Origin: Mangifera indica
Taxonomy: Eukaryota > Streptophyta > Magnoliopsida > Sapindales > Anacardiaceae
Direction of reading: 5' to 3'
Length of the DNA stretch: 64,000 nt
NCBI RefSeq assembly: GCF_011075055.1
Contig: NC_058143.1
Location: 16,938,930-17,002,929, forward strand
Within the stretch, counting starts at the first letter, position 1. Each line of letters begins with the position of its first letter. Both the position numbers and the translations under genes were made by a program. The notes under the pieces were generated by a model. It ran no database searches. It was not told where the DNA came from and was given only the letters and a program-made list of their open reading frames with translations. Below are positions 23,799 to 35,599 of this stretch, one piece after another.

Positions 23799-24626
23799 AT
23801 TGTATTTGAAGGACACTAAGACTGTTGCCCGAAAACTTCAGAAATCTAACACAATTAAAAATACCTGAAAGCTCTCCTATATGTGAGAAGGAAGGAATTT
23901 CTGAGGATATTCAGGATGTCTTCTTTGCTGTGATCGCCTGAGGGTTGGCCAGAGGCTTACTGATTATGGTATTAATTAGGACTCCACCATTCATCTTATT
24001 CTCCGAAATCTTAATGAAATGAAGTTACATGCTAAAATACCATAAAACTATCGAGGTGGAAGCAATGACGCACCCGATAAAATTATACACACTTTTGAAT
24101 ATATAAATGATGTGTCATCATGCGATTTGGTGATATTAAATTAAATGTAAAGTAATATTTAATCACATAATAATACATTATCTGTTTACTCAAAAATGTA
24201 TATGTATAACATTGCTCTTGGCACAGCACACTGTAAAAACCTTCAAATCATTGGTTCAGGCAAAAGGAAAAGTTTTAATCAGATAAGTTCACCCTTGTCT
24301 ATGATGGAAAATTACTTGAAGAGGATATGACTCTTTCCTCCTTGCATATGAAGAATGAACGAACACTTCATTTGGTCTTTCTTCCTCTATCAATTTCGTG
24401 AAAACATCTTCCAGAGATGTGAACCTCAAAGTTGAATCATTGTTCAGCTTCTGATGTATGCTGGAAAGCAGCTTCTGACTGCAAGACCTTGGCCTCCTAT
24501 AACTTCAAAGAAGAGTGCATATTAGAGAAGCTTCCTTTTTTCCTTGGAAAATACTATAAAACTTTCTCGGATATCAGTAGAACTCTTGACCTTTCACTAT
24601 CTGTACTGGATCCTTCAAAGAAATGA
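23799..24626 (+). pseudogene. Degenerate protein of three tandem ubiquitin-like domains
   Basis: Translated in shifting plus-strand frames, three successive ubiquitin folds can be read. Repeat 1 (23799-24017): LYLKDTKTVARKL, KSNTIKN, EKEGISEDIQDVFFAV and GQRLTDYGIN-stop-DSTIHLILR, matching ubiquitin order (DTI, KEGIPPDQQRL, GRTLADYNI, STLHLVLR). Repeat 2 (about 24018-24394): MKLHAKI, KTIEVEA, a MITE insertion, HTVKTFKSLVQAKGK, LVYDGKLLEEDMTLSSLH and ERTLHLVF. Repeat 3: IFVKTSSRDVNLKVES, then CKTLASYNFKEECILEK and a short tail. There are several stops and frameshifts, and no repeat ends in the Gly-Gly needed for conjugation. The source was probably a divergent polyubiquitin or multi-Ubl gene. 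The acceptor-like TTTTACCAG just before 23799 suggests upstream exons that I cannot find. Confidence 0.75.
24077..24218. mobile_element. MITE, family B, inserted in the ubiquitin-like pseudogene
   Basis: About 140 bp of AT-rich palindromic sequence interrupts the second ubiquitin-like repeat. The left side carries AAATTATACACACTTTTGA; the right side carries TACTCAAAAATGTATATG. The core AATATTTAATCACATAATAA is shared with the copies at 43588 and 59669. Coding similarity to ubiquitin resumes on both sides. Ends are approximate. Confidence 0.6.
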
Positions 24627-24928
24627 ATACCAATATGTATATGTATTAATAATTAAATTTAAAGCTGTTTTGTTTCAACAATTCGAAACAAAACCCAGAT
24701 TCTTTTCACTGCAATAGGTACTACATTTCTACTAATAATTACCAATTTCATTATTGGTCTAAGCAGTCGCTAACCAGAATGGCAAGCGAAGGTCAATGAA
24801 GTTAAACACAATTACACTTTTTTCATACAGAGAATTATGTATTTATGTTAAAACTTATAATTTACAAATTTTTATATTCCTCCTGAACTTCTATCTCATT
24901 TTTTCTTTTCTTCATTTCCTTCCAAACT

Positions 24929-25847
24929 TTAATCTATTTGTTGTTTTTGTTTGTTCTTCATCTTCTGTCCTGCCTCACTTCCAGCATGCTGCTTTGTCTT
25001 TTTTCGGCGAGATTGTTTCGGATTGCCAGCGGAATCCTGAGAGGATGACTCAATACTAAGATTTGACTTCTGGTTTCCTCTGGGGGAATCAAATTCGGTT
25101 TCAATTCCCATCTTTGGGGAACATAAGGGTGAGCCAAGGCTGCCAGTCGATGATTTCCTTCTCGACTTTGTTTTTGGCTTCTGATTCTTTGAATCTTGAT
25201 TTCCTGCAGCAATTCAACTTTGCAAGTTAATGAAAATGAAATTATAATTCTCTAACAAACAAAGGGAAACAAACAGACAAACCTTCCGGGGTCAAATTCT
25301 TTTCACTTTTCTTTGTATCTGAACTTGAATTCGAAGGCTCTTTTGCAACTTCCTCCACAGATTTAAACCCAGCCATCTGCACAAGTTTCAGAATTCTGGT
25401 AAATGTTGCCATGGTAAGTGAATAACTGATACGAATTGAATCGTTTATAGGAGGAAAAGTCTCGTTTTGTTGCAATTAGTTTTTGTATTGTTCTTGAAAA
25501 TGAAAAACAAAAAGCAGCGTTTTCAAGCAGAGGCTTTTACTTCTATAAATGATAAGAGTTCGTATCAATAACTCTAGTAAGTAATATATAAAAAAGAATG
25601 GCATACCCAGCTGGGCTCATTGGCGGATGAACCATCCAATCCAATGTGAGAGACGTGTTTTACATCTGTGGGAAGACCAATTTGCATTTCTGGTTCTTCT
25701 TTTGACTCTGCAAAATGGTTACAAAAAATAATTGACAGTTTGTAGTAACATTATATGAAAAAATCAACCTGGGTTAAATTGAAGAATACCAAATAATTGT
25801 GCTATGAATCTTAATCCTTTCAAGATGCTCTTTATTACTGAACTCAT
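24929..25847 (-). CDS. ROP-interactive CRIB protein (RIC10/RIC11-like)
   Basis: Four exons: 25790-25847, 25607-25707, 25283-25376 and 24929-25203, giving 175 residues with phase kept at all junctions. The N-terminus is short and hydrophobic/basic ([19 protein letters not shown]), followed by the CRIB motif [14 protein letters not shown] at residues 29-42 and the usual Asp-Gly plus a PSW tryptophan at the exon 2 end. The remainder is Ser/Lys-rich with a very basic, probably disordered tail ([19 protein letters not shown]). RIC proteins bind active ROP GTPases through the CRIB motif and link them to actin and microtubule organisation in polar growth. Subtype cannot be fixed from this sequence; the overall architecture is close to RIC10/RIC11. 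An intron of 81 bp separates exons 1 and 2. Confidence 0.85.
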
Positions 25848-26616
25848 CGTGGTTTCAAAACATCAGAAGGTTTCCCCTACAAGTTACTGATGCTTGTTCA
25901 ATAAATTCAGGAAGCTGATAATTAAAAAAAAAAAAAAAAGAAAACAAAGAGAGAACATGAGTATGATGAGAAAAATGGTTATTTGTCCCATATCATGAAT
26001 GCTTTTACGACTTGCATCATAGTCCATAATTTCCATGAAGAAAATTATATAAATCTTCTCTACATGAGTAAAATTTTTCCTTTATTTGAACAAATAGGAA
26101 ACACAGAAAAGAAACAAGTTATCATAAAGCACCTCTAGACCAAAAACCAAGAAGATTTCCAATATCACCCACAAGGTCAATTGCAGAAGCATGGTGAGAA
26201 TGTCATGTTCTTGATTATTGTCCCAAGAAGTAAAAATATGGAGATTGAGTGGAAGGGAGAAGATGAAATGGAAAATCAGAAAATTGGGGAGGTTTGGTTT
26301 GGCAAAAGCGGTGTCTGTTCCGGTTACGAGTAAATGGAAACGAGGAGAAGAGCAAAAATTCGGTACAAATCCAGACTCACAAAACTAAAAAAATTATAAC
26401 AGCATGAGCTATATTTGTGTTAATTTTGATGACAGCGCGGGGAAAACGGCTGTGAAGCCATGGCAGTTGGGTAAGATTTATTCAGGTAAAATTTTCTAGG
26501 ATTGGATTATGTAAAGGGGATTTACGCAAAATGAGCTGTGGTCGCCATAGACTTGGTTTCATAAGCTTCGTTGTGTGAACAGTTATCAGGTTTCTATAAG
26601 ACTCTTACAATTTATT
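25848..26616. other. 5' leader and promoter region of the RIC gene
   Basis: No coding sequence is seen. The region includes a poly-A run at 25923-25939 and acceptor/donor-like strings that may bound an untranslated first exon between 25850 and 26350, but I cannot place it. Confidence 0.3.
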
Positions 26617-26771
26617 TATCCAAATTTCCCACCCAAGGTTTTCACTAATAACAAAAAAAATTATCTTCCTTTAAAGTTAAAAAAAATCTAATTTTCCACC
26701 CTATATCCATTTTTGTCAGTAAATTCTACTTGATTTCAGTGTAAATTATTGTTTTACCTTTTATTAATATA
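26617..26771. mobile_element. Truncated arm of an older long-inverted-repeat element
   Basis: The string TTTCCCACCCAAGGTTTTCA resembles the terminal arm of the GGCC elements (CCCACCCAAGG), followed by the expected order of AAAGTTAAAAA, CACCCTATATCC and GTAAATTATTGTTTTACC. The matching right arm is absent, and the stretch ends exactly where the element at 26772 begins, which suggests nesting. Confidence 0.4.
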
Positions 26772-27622
26772 GGGGAGAAGGACTATTTCTCATCTAAATT
26801 TTAGCTCAATCTCAAATTTACACCCATAGAAGATGAAAAATCTAAACTCCCACCTATGATCAAATTGCCATCCAAATTTTTAGTTAGAGATAAGGGTAAA
26901 ATCGTTATTTTACCTATAAAATTTTACACTTCAAATTTTTTATCATTTCCCCTTTTTAGGTTTTAAAAATTAACACTTCAACAAATCATCAAAGTTTAAG
27001 AAATTTAGATTTCGCCCCTAGGGTTTGCTTCCTTCACCGTCAGCCGACTTTTTCCATCGATCTCCCTTCTCTTGCTACAAAGGATGACACTTTATCGTTG
27101 CGTTTGGACGATGCGACAGGTGACGAAAGACGAGGAAGCGTCATCCTTCGTCATTTGGGTTGTGCGACGAAGAGAGATCTCTGTCTCTTCGTCACACTGT
27201 GCGACAAGGAGATGAAGATCTCTTCGTTGTACCACAGTCATAACATCAGGAGAAGGAGGATGTCAGAGATGATGCTAAAGATAACACCGAAAGATGAAGT
27301 TGAAAAGTGGATGTGAAACTACTGTTTTTGAAAGTTATGGGGGGGTGGATAAGCTTTGAAAAATATGGAAACCCTAGGTTTGGGGGTGAAAATGTTACTT
27401 TTTAAAGTTTAAAAACTTTAGACAAAAATAAAATGTTAGTTTCTAAAACCTGGGGGGTGAAAAGAATAAATTTTATAACTTTTAATATAAACAATAAAAT
27501 AACTATTTTATCCCTCCCTTTAACAGAAAATATTAATAAAAGTTTGGCTATGAATGAGAGTTTGAGTTTTTCATCTCCCATGGATGTGGGTTTGAAATTG
27601 GGTGGGAAATAACCCATTTCCC
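26772..27622. mobile_element. Long-inverted-repeat element with different ends (851 bp)
   Basis: The left end reads GGGGAGAAGGACTATTTCTC; the right end in reverse complement reads GGGAAATGGGTTATTTCCCA. The arms continue to mirror each other (CTCCCACCTATG with CATCCATGGGAG; GGGTAAAATCGTTATTTTAC with its complement at 27488-27515). The centre, about 27050-27240, is GC-richer and holds CGACGAAG/CTTCGTC hairpins as in the GGCC elements. Flanks carry an 8-bp repeat TTAATATA on both sides (26764-26771 and 27623-27630); a ninth base does not match. It belongs to the same general type as the GGCC elements but is a separate subfamily. Confidence 0.7.
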
Positions 27623-27630
27623 TTAATATA

Positions 27631-29005
27631 ATGATGAAAAATGTCTTCACATTTTTAATATAAATTTTAATTATCAATATATTTTTAATTTTATTAAAAC
27701 TATCATATTAACCCTACTAATTTACCCTCTAATAATATTTAATCAACCAATTTATTCTCTAATATTATTTTATTTTTCTAAATAATATTTTTTCTTTTTT
27801 CTTTTTTTAATTTGTTCCCCTCTTATCATCTTTTGTCTTTTACCATCAATCTTTAGTCATCCTCTTTATCCACTTATCATTTTCACCAACAACCATTAAT
27901 CATCTTTTTTCTTCTCCCATCAACTTCACCAGCAACACTTATTATCAATTATTCTTCTCCTACAGTCATCTTTTTTAACAGCCATCCTTCTTCATTGACC
28001 ATCTTCACATCACTTTCTATTTTCAATTTTTAAGGAAAATCTCTCAATAACCCTATATTTATATCTATTTAAATTGAAAAGAAATAAGTGAAAAAAAATG
28101 AAATAAATATTTTGATATTTAAAAAAAAATGATTTGAAGAAAAAAGAGTACAATATAGATTATCATTTGTTGAAAAGAAATGAGAGAGAAAAAATGATAA
28201 TTATAAAAAAAGGAAAAATAGAAAAATGAGAAAATAAAAAGAAAAGATAAATGTATAAATATGATGAATGGGAAAAAAAATATATTTTAATTAATTTTTG
28301 AATGATTTTTTTTTTTTGGTTTGTGTTAAAATAAACTTTTTATCTCATTAAATGCAGCTAATTATTAAAACATGAAAGCATAGTCTATGCCCCACATAGA
28401 ATATGATTGTTCTTAAGCTATGGGATTTCTTTTCCTCAAGTATTTTTTTGACCTAGTTTCAAACAAAAACTGATCTCCAACCAGAAGACTCAAATCCCCA
28501 CAAATTGCTTTCTGCAAATTACCAAATGAAACATACTGCATTCTTTCAGCATTTTCCGATGAAAGCAAGCTTAAACCTTTTTTTGTTCTCCAGCAATGTT
28601 ATTTTACAAGTTTCGCCACCGAAAACATCGCCCAACTCATTGTAATTGTAATCTTACATAAAACTGCAGAAAACTCAATTGAGAAGCCTGTTAAAACTAA
28701 AAAGCCCGCCAAAACCACAAAGAAATCAGTCAATTCAAAGGGCCAAATGCCAAGCTTAAAGCAAGAAAATCCTCAACAAAATTTCCAACCCAGTATCAAA
28801 AAAATCTTTTCCAGTTTGAAATCAAACATGTATTGACCACAACTTGTACAGCAGCAACTTCATGTACAAGTTTAACGAAAATAGTCTCCAAGAAGGAGAG
28901 CATATATCAAAGTCATTAATGACTAGGTATTTAGAAGCTGAAAAAATAAGAGGCAACATAAAAGAGTAGGTGTAAGCAACAGCCGCGAAACAAAGAATTC
29001 TTCCA
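27631..29005. other. Spacer downstream of GLTP1
   Basis: No gene is recognised. From about 27700 to 28020 the strand is rich in CATC/CTTTT strings, and from 28070 to 28300 it is almost pure purine (AAAAATGA-type). From about 28600 to 29005 composition becomes balanced and probably contains the GLTP1 3' UTR. Confidence 0.35.
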
Positions 29006-32000
29006 TCATGAAGCTTTCAGATCATCCATACCAACAGTAGCCTGCATCAACACAAGATTTTTCATCAGCCCACTGGTTATAAAGTCACATAGCCATACTG
29101 AGATAATGGTAGTAAAGTAAAACAATTTCCTTCCATAAAAATGCCAGGATTTCAGAATTTTAAGTTTCTTACAGCCCAAGAAATGCTATTGTGGCTTTTT
29201 TAAACTTAACCTCAAGATGTGAATTTACTATTTAATAACCTTTTAATTATATTCTATTCTAATAGGAGATTTTCAAAACAAAGGACATTTTGTAGACCAC
29301 AGAACACATTGTTCAGTAGAAACGGAATTAAAGTTTCCCAAACCACAATCAGAAAGAAAAAACTGCATGGCAGCTATCAAAATCCGGTTTTACTACAACT
29401 CCCATAGTTTTGCCAAAATCATAGAAAACACCAGACAGTATCAGAAATAGGTGCCTAAACCCTATTCCATTCAAAATTGTTAATAGTATCTTTTAGATTA
29501 GAAAATGATGGTTCTACTCTTCTACCCCAAAAAATCTCTTCCTCCTTTACCCATGCAACTCTAAAATCCAACAAATTCACCCATCTTTGAAACTCCAAAT
29601 ACTGGAACAGCACGAGGCCAAGTAGGGCTTTGTTGCCACCAAAAAGGGAGGATGAGGCCAAATCAGGCCTTGATGCTCACCAGAAACACAGCAGGAGGCC
29701 AGATCAGGCCTTACAAGGTTTCATCAGCACCTTGCGAGGGCAGATCAAGGCCTGTGTGCCAGTGGCAATTTTGCACGGTGGAAGGGGGATGAAGAGAAAA
29801 GAAAATGGGTTCGAAGGAGGAAGGAAAAAGATTAGGGATAGATTGAAGGAAAGACCAATTAGGGTTTCTTTGCAAGATGAAAAGTCTAAAATGTCTTATA
29901 TAAAGTTGAAAATAACAGCTATACCTTATTATCTGTTAACTTTTAATAGAAAAATTTAACAAAATGGGGACTAGGCACTTATTACTGACATTGTTGGGTG
30001 CTTACCACGATTTCACCAAAACTAGGGGGTTTTGTAGTAAAAACTCGACAATATCAAACCTGAACCCAATGGTAACTTTATTCACCTTATTTTCTGTTTA
30101 ATATAAATCAAAATTATTGCATGCATTCTCCAAAGTTTAACATGTCGCAGAAAAATGCAAAGTCATTCAGATCCTTGACAAATTTTACCAGAAACTTGTG
30201 GTTCTCCTCAAGAAATGGAGAAAAGGTAGCACAAAATTTCTCCATGTCAGCATTTACATCACCAGAGCCACCTATCACATCCATGAACTTCTTCCTATCT
30301 GGTGCAAGCTTCATAGCAACCTGTAGTAGTACAATATCAAGTCCAAAGGTCAAAGAGCAAGGACTATTTGCATATGTTAACTTAAAACATACAACTTTTA
30401 ATGGTAAAAGAGAGAAATATACAACTATTTGCCATCAATACTTAAAATCTGCACTCTTATGGTTTTTACATACAGAACAAAGTGAATCAGTCTTAAAGTT
30501 AAAGAATTTCTTCCATTGTTTTTTTTTTTTATAAAAAAATTGTCTTCCATAAGTGAAGCATCATCATAGAATCTGCCACCAGCTATTACATGTCTTCAGT
30601 TTAAAGAAAAACGATAAAACTCCATATAGATAGTACAGACAGTAAGGTTTAGAAGTTTACTACTATGGAACTATTAGCACTAAATTAACAGAAATATTAA
30701 AATTTGACTCTGACAATCTAACTTGGGCCAATGTGAAGCAAAATAGTGCACACATATTAACAACCACTGCACAAAATATAGAGCATTACCATGAAACTTG
30801 AACTTGCAAGCCAACCATGCCATTTCTTCAGGGTCTTGGTATAGGAGTCTGTACAAGCTTGTGACATTGGCCAATCTGGATGTGAAAGCAAGTTGCGAAA
30901 CAATTCCACCAGGAAATCCATTGCTCTAAAGAATTATCAGATAAAGAAAAAACTGTGAATAGAAAAGGTAATTGATTACAGACCATCAAATTCAATCCAG
31001 ATCTTCTTCTAATTTGCTCAAGGAGCTCTAAAGCTACAACATGTTAGCAGCAACGTATTTTGGAGTCTCATAATTCTATCAACACCATCCTAAAGTGAAA
31101 CAAAGAGTCCCTGACATGAACAAGAGAGGAGAAGTGCAGCATGTTAGCAACTTGTTATCCCATTCTTCATCTTCCACTTCATATTACATTTTTTTTTTAA
31201 TATAAAACCATGAATTGAACACCAGGCCAGGGTGAGATTTTCATTTTAACTACTTTCTTCCATATACTTAATTGAATACACACTCACCAATTAATGAAAA
31301 TATTCATTAAGCTATAAATTGAAAACAAGAAAAAGAAGTAAATTATAAATGAACAATGAAATAAATCGTACAGAGAAAAAGAATTCTCTGCAAGATATAC
31401 TATGTACCTTGTCAACCAGAGAAGACCATTGGTACAACTAGATGATCCTTTGGCAGTTTTAGCTGAAACTTCTACTTGTACAAGGCTGTACAGCTTCTCA
31501 AATTCAGTGGGATTGGATAAATATTTATTTTCCAACCTCTACAATAAAAACAAACATAAAGTAAATATTATACAAATCAACTACAATACATAAGATTATA
31601 CTTCATTTGCAGGCATAACAAAAACAAAAACAAAAAAAACAAAAAAAACAAAAACAAAAACAAAAACAAAAGGATTTCTTTGTTTGACAATTCACATAGG
31701 AGGTCAACACATAGAAATATCCCAATCATAGTAGCTATAAGAAAATCAACCACACAAGTTCTTTCATGGTCCTTTACAAAGTGTACACATATTGGAGGGC
31801 AACAAAACACACCTAATCAATCCACAGAAAAAATGTGTGAAAATGTAAGAGAGAAACAACTTACCGTTATATTGCCGCTAATATCAGACTTTACAAGGGC
31901 AAGTGCACCTCCAAATTTGTCTGACACCAAATATAACATAAAACTTCAATTCCTTATTTTATATCTCAAAACATAAACGCTACTACTTAACATCACCATC

Positions 32001-32453
32001 TCACAAGAAGCAAACTACAGCATTGAAATTGGTTTTAAAAAAAAAAAAGAGAGACAAAAACCCATCTTTCGTATGAATTAGTGCAAAGAAAAAATCAAAG
32101 TATCGCGCTTAATGCGAAACATGAATATTTAGCAGCTATCAAATGGCAAGGCAAAATGCAGGTCCAGAGGGTATAATAGATAGATATAAAACTCTGTTCA
32201 GTATTTACTAAGTGATGTATCGACCGATGTTAAAGCTTCAAGCGTCAATATACCGATCAGTTAAGCTAATTAAAATACTTAAAAACACATAATTGGAAAC
32301 AAATAGAAGATGAAAATTGAATGATAAAGAAGCACCTATAACGGGCAAAATCAATTTGCAAACATCCAAGAAAGGCTTGGTGAGCATTTGCCCTTTTTCA
32401 GATTTGATATGTTTCATTCCTTCCAACGATGGAGTAAACACTGTTCCTTCCAT
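29006..32453 (-). CDS. GLTP1: Glycolipid transfer protein 1
   Basis: Six exons: 32336-32453, 31865-31920, 31408-31538, 30790-30925, 30189-30320 and 29006-29041, giving 202 residues, the usual length. The peptide starts MEGTVFTPSLEGMKHIKS and ends ATVGMDDLKAS. The GLTP fold is intact: sugar-headgroup motif DISGNITR at about residues 52-59, the tryptophan in NGLLWLTR, the histidine in KKWHGWLASS, and APDRKKFMDVIGGSG. These proteins move glycosphingolipids between membrane leaflets in the cytosol without a vesicle; the Arabidopsis relative (At2g33470) binds glucosylceramide. The last exon codes only 11 residues and follows a 1147-bp intron that holds a repetitive insertion. Intron 3 is at 30926-31407. 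Confidence 0.95.
29451..29978. mobile_element. Repeat-rich element in the last GLTP1 intron
   Basis: The left end GTGCCTAAACCCTATTCCAT and the right end in reverse complement AGTGCCTAGTCCCCATTTTG are similar, and both continue with a GTTAA-containing string. The middle, 29605-29755, holds about four degenerate units with GAGGCCA followed by ATCAGGCCTT. It interrupts sequence in an otherwise compact gene. I found no clear target duplication, so the class is uncertain. An apparent 109-residue frame here is not a gene. Confidence 0.45.
31621..31672. repeat. A(4-8)C microsatellite in GLTP1 intron 2
   Basis: A run of AAAAAC and AAAAAAAAC units about 50 bp long. It lies in the intron between exons 2 and 3, about 80 bp from the exon 3 acceptor. 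Read on the gene's strand it is a T-rich tract with G interruptions. Confidence 0.8.
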
Positions 32454-32827
32454 ATCTTTAAAATTTCACTACAAAATCAATCAATAACGAAAAAAACTGA
32501 ATCGTCAATGAAGCATCAGCTCGTAATAGATCTATAAACGAACAAGATCACAGAAGAGAATCGAGAGATTCGTACACGAAATGCGAAGAGATTGTAGAAA
32601 AAATGAAGATGAATTGAGTGTGGATTAAGAGCAGCGCTGAGTTTGATTCGATTCTGGAATGGACTCCGAAGATCTCTGACTCTGAGAATCAGACTACCAT
32701 TTCGTTTGGATTAATTGGAAAATGCCGTGTCACGTCGCCCCCACTACTCAAATTTTTTTTGTTATAACCAATTCTGTACTTAGTATATAATTACTTCCAT
32801 TACTTTCCTTTCAAGTCTTTTTTAATT

Positions 32828-32995
32828 AATTAAAATTAAATAATTTTATATGTATAATTTTATTTATAAATAATAATATATTATTTTATAATTAAAAAAT
32901 TAAAGATAAAAAATACCTAAAGATATAGTGATATATTATTATTTAGATATAAAATTACACATAAAAATTATGTATATAATATTATTTATTAAAAT
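32828..32995. mobile_element. MITE, family C (palindromic TTTATAAATAATAATATATTA)
   Basis: An imperfect palindrome: the left half has TATGTATAATTTTATTTATA and AATAATATATTATTTTATAAT; the right half has ATATATTATTATTTAGATAT followed by AAATTACACATAAAAATT. The same structure occurs at about 9755-9875, 14110-14190 and 60225-60370. There is no coding content. Borders are approximate. Confidence 0.5.
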
Positions 32996-33888
32996 TACCT
33001 AGGGCAATCCCATGTTACCCATAATTCAAGTATAGAAAAGAGATTTATCACTGTTCACTTGAAATCGGCTACGTCACTTAATGAAATTCTTTAGCTCTAA
33101 ATCTTCAAATTTTAGTCTTTTTTTTTTTAATCAAATTCATCTCTTAGATGAGTTATAAAGTTATTATTAATTAATTTATTCAAATGTTTTAATTAATTTT
33201 TAAGTCATAAAAAATTGTACACCTTTAATTTATGATTTGATTTGCTGTGAAAAAATAAACTTGGTCAAAAACCTAAAATATTTTCCGTTGTTAAATGTGC
33301 AAAACTCGAGTAGATGCAATATTTATCTAAATTGATAGGATATATACCCGTCAACTTATTTCTTTTACCATATAAAAATAAACACGGTATTATCAAATTA
33401 TTAAACGATACCCAAAGAAACAATTAGTTACCAAAATAGTAACTAGTAACTCTATATATACATGTACTTCATTTATATTTCTCGACCAAATTTTCTATTA
33501 TTATCTTATCTTTTATATAATGAATTATAAGTTACTTTTGAAAGTATAAATTTGAATTATAAATAGAAATTTACATCTATTTAAATTCATTTTATGAATG
33601 TAAATAAATGGTTACTCAAACAACTAAGAGAAAAACAAAAAAGGTTGAATATGACATAAACAAATAGAAAATAGATTATATACAATATTGTATATCCAAC
33701 ACCGGATATTTATATCAAATAAGTTTTATCTTAAAATAAACAAGGTGAGGCTTAGAGAGATAAAACTCTTATGCTTATACAATTTCCAAAATCAAGTCAT
33801 TTTTGGGATACATCAATTGTAAAACTTTGTTCATACTCTGTTAAAATATTTTTTCAAAATCCTTAGTAATATAATCATGAATATAATA

Positions 33889-34005
33889 AACTTTGGATAA
33901 TAAGTCGAATTATATTACAAACTTCTTGTGTCTAATCTACACACTTTTAATTATTTTCGTTATAGTTAATAATAGAGTTACTTTGGATAATAAGTCGAAT
34001 TATAC
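33889..34005. repeat. Direct repeat of a 25-bp string
   Basis: ACTTTGGATAATAAGTCGAA followed by TTATA occurs at about 33890 and again at about 33981, with unrelated sequence of about 65 bp between. No coding meaning is apparent. Confidence 0.65.
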
Positions 34006-34672
34006 ATCAAAACAAGGTCTTTTCCCTAAGTTTATATTTAAATTATTAAGATATATTAATAATATTATCCTTAAATAAACATTTCAAATTACAAGGAATC
34101 ACAAGTTACATGAAAAACACAAAATTTTCAAGGAAAGAATCTCTTTGCTTGCAGTTCCTTCAAAAACATTTTCTTTCAGCTTTATCAAAAATCTCGATTT
34201 TTTTGTTATTTCTTTGGAACCCTTACTCTATTATGAATATTTAATTCAAAAGTAAATTTAGTATTAATATATACTCATCAATGATTAATCAACAATCACA
34301 TCTTAAAAAAAAACTTTCTTTAAAAAGCAGTGAATAATTGTAGAATACATTGACAAGTCTTATCTAAATCACACAACTTCAATCTTTATGAGCCTGGAGA
34401 GAATCTGATTCCCTTCTAATTTTCTTCATATTACACGATAATGGAATCTTGTTAAGTACCTTAGATAGACACATCAAATTTCTTAACCAGCTTATATTCG
34501 CCACCATTACCACAGAAAAGAAGAAAAGCTGAAATGTGACAAGGACAATTGGATAGAAGTAGTTATTTTTATTCGAATTTCTCTACCAGGGTTACTGCAG
34601 AATGGTTTCTTTTTTTTTTTTGCTTCCAAGCTCAAGTTGCAGGCAAAAATGGCAGGTTATTACATAATGGAG

Positions 34673-35599
34673 TTACTTCAAAAGGGGTTTAGGTGGGTAT
34701 TTGATTGCATTTTTGACAAGCTTCTTGGCGGCAGCATCGCCGAGATCAATGCCGCAAATATCGGCCAACCTGATAAGATATAGAAGAACATCTGATAGCT
34801 CTTCGCCAAGATGCTCCTTATCTGCCTCTTCCCAATTTGGCAACCCTTTGTCCACCTCTCCTCTCCACTGGAATATTTCTGAAAGTTCTCCCACTTCACC
34901 TACCTGCATATTATGCAGAAATATAAAGGTTGTTAATTAATATCAGATTGAGACAACTTCAGATAACTGTAGAATATCTGTTAGTTAAAACTTAAAAGTT
35001 TTGATTTTGTAGTATGAAATGACAGAAGCATCTTTGGAAATAATGAAAGGAAGTTGGGAAAATAATTCCACAGGTATAAATTCCTAGATATCTTCACAAT
35101 TGAAAGTGGCCTTTGAGATTCCTCTGTTTATTATTGGTACACGACCGTGCTAGGATTTGCCCTTCCTGTATAGGCTATGGTGTAGTTCTGAACCATCCAT
35201 AAGTTCTAAAGCAGGTCAAAATTTTGTGCTTGGAATCTATTTTTCAGCCACCGAAAAACGTCGAGTACAATTTTGGCAACCGGGCTGATTGAATTTTCCC
35301 ATTATTCTTTCATTTTGAACCGATGGAAACCTCACGAATCTGTTCTCAAGATCGTTAGAAATATCTATTTATGAATTTGGCATTGTAATTTGATGGAAGG
35401 AACATGATTTTCTATTGAGAAAGTAAGAAGAATTGAGAGGAAAATTGAGTACCATAGCGAGGAGAAGGTTTCTGGGGCTATGAAATTTCTCCCAATCTCT
35501 CGCCTTGGCGAATTCTTCGAGCTTTTTGGAGAGGTCTTTGATGCTAATATCCAGAACTCTCTGCTCTTCTTCTGGGTTCACTACTTCACCTTCTCCCAT
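34673..35599 (-). CDS. DCTPP1: dCTP pyrophosphatase 1 (MazG-like NTP-PPase)
   Basis: Two exons: 35453-35599 (49 codons) and 34673-34903 (77 codons), giving 125 residues. The protein is a single MazG-type all-alpha domain. The metal-binding signature is complete: E52-x-x-E55 in VGEVGELSEIFQW and E84-x-x-D87 in GEELSDVLLYLIRLAD, with the 32-residue spacing seen in animal DCTPP1. Family enzymes hydrolyse dCTP and modified deoxycytidine triphosphates to the monophosphate and pyrophosphate, cleaning the nucleotide pool. The C-terminus KNAIKYPPKP is also conserved. The single 549-bp intron splits just before the first metal motif. No signal or transit peptide is evident, so a cytosolic place is likely. 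Confidence 0.94.

Larger units (their letters stand above)
32454..34672. other. GLTP1 promoter and AT-rich spacer
   Basis: The first 250 bp are the GLTP1 leader and promoter; a GTCACGTCGCC string at 32731 is the only motif of note. The rest holds a MITE at 32828-32995 and a direct repeat at 33889-34005. No gene is seen. Confidence 0.4.

Noticed and set aside
27098..27316. A 72-residue frame beginning MRLDDATGDERRGS.
   Set aside because: It falls in the loop of the 26772-27622 element; the residues follow the GACGAAG repeats.
29630..29959. A 109-residue plus-strand frame rich in Arg and Lys.
   Set aside because: It lies in the repeat-rich insertion of the GLTP1 intron, follows its short repeats and has no family resemblance.
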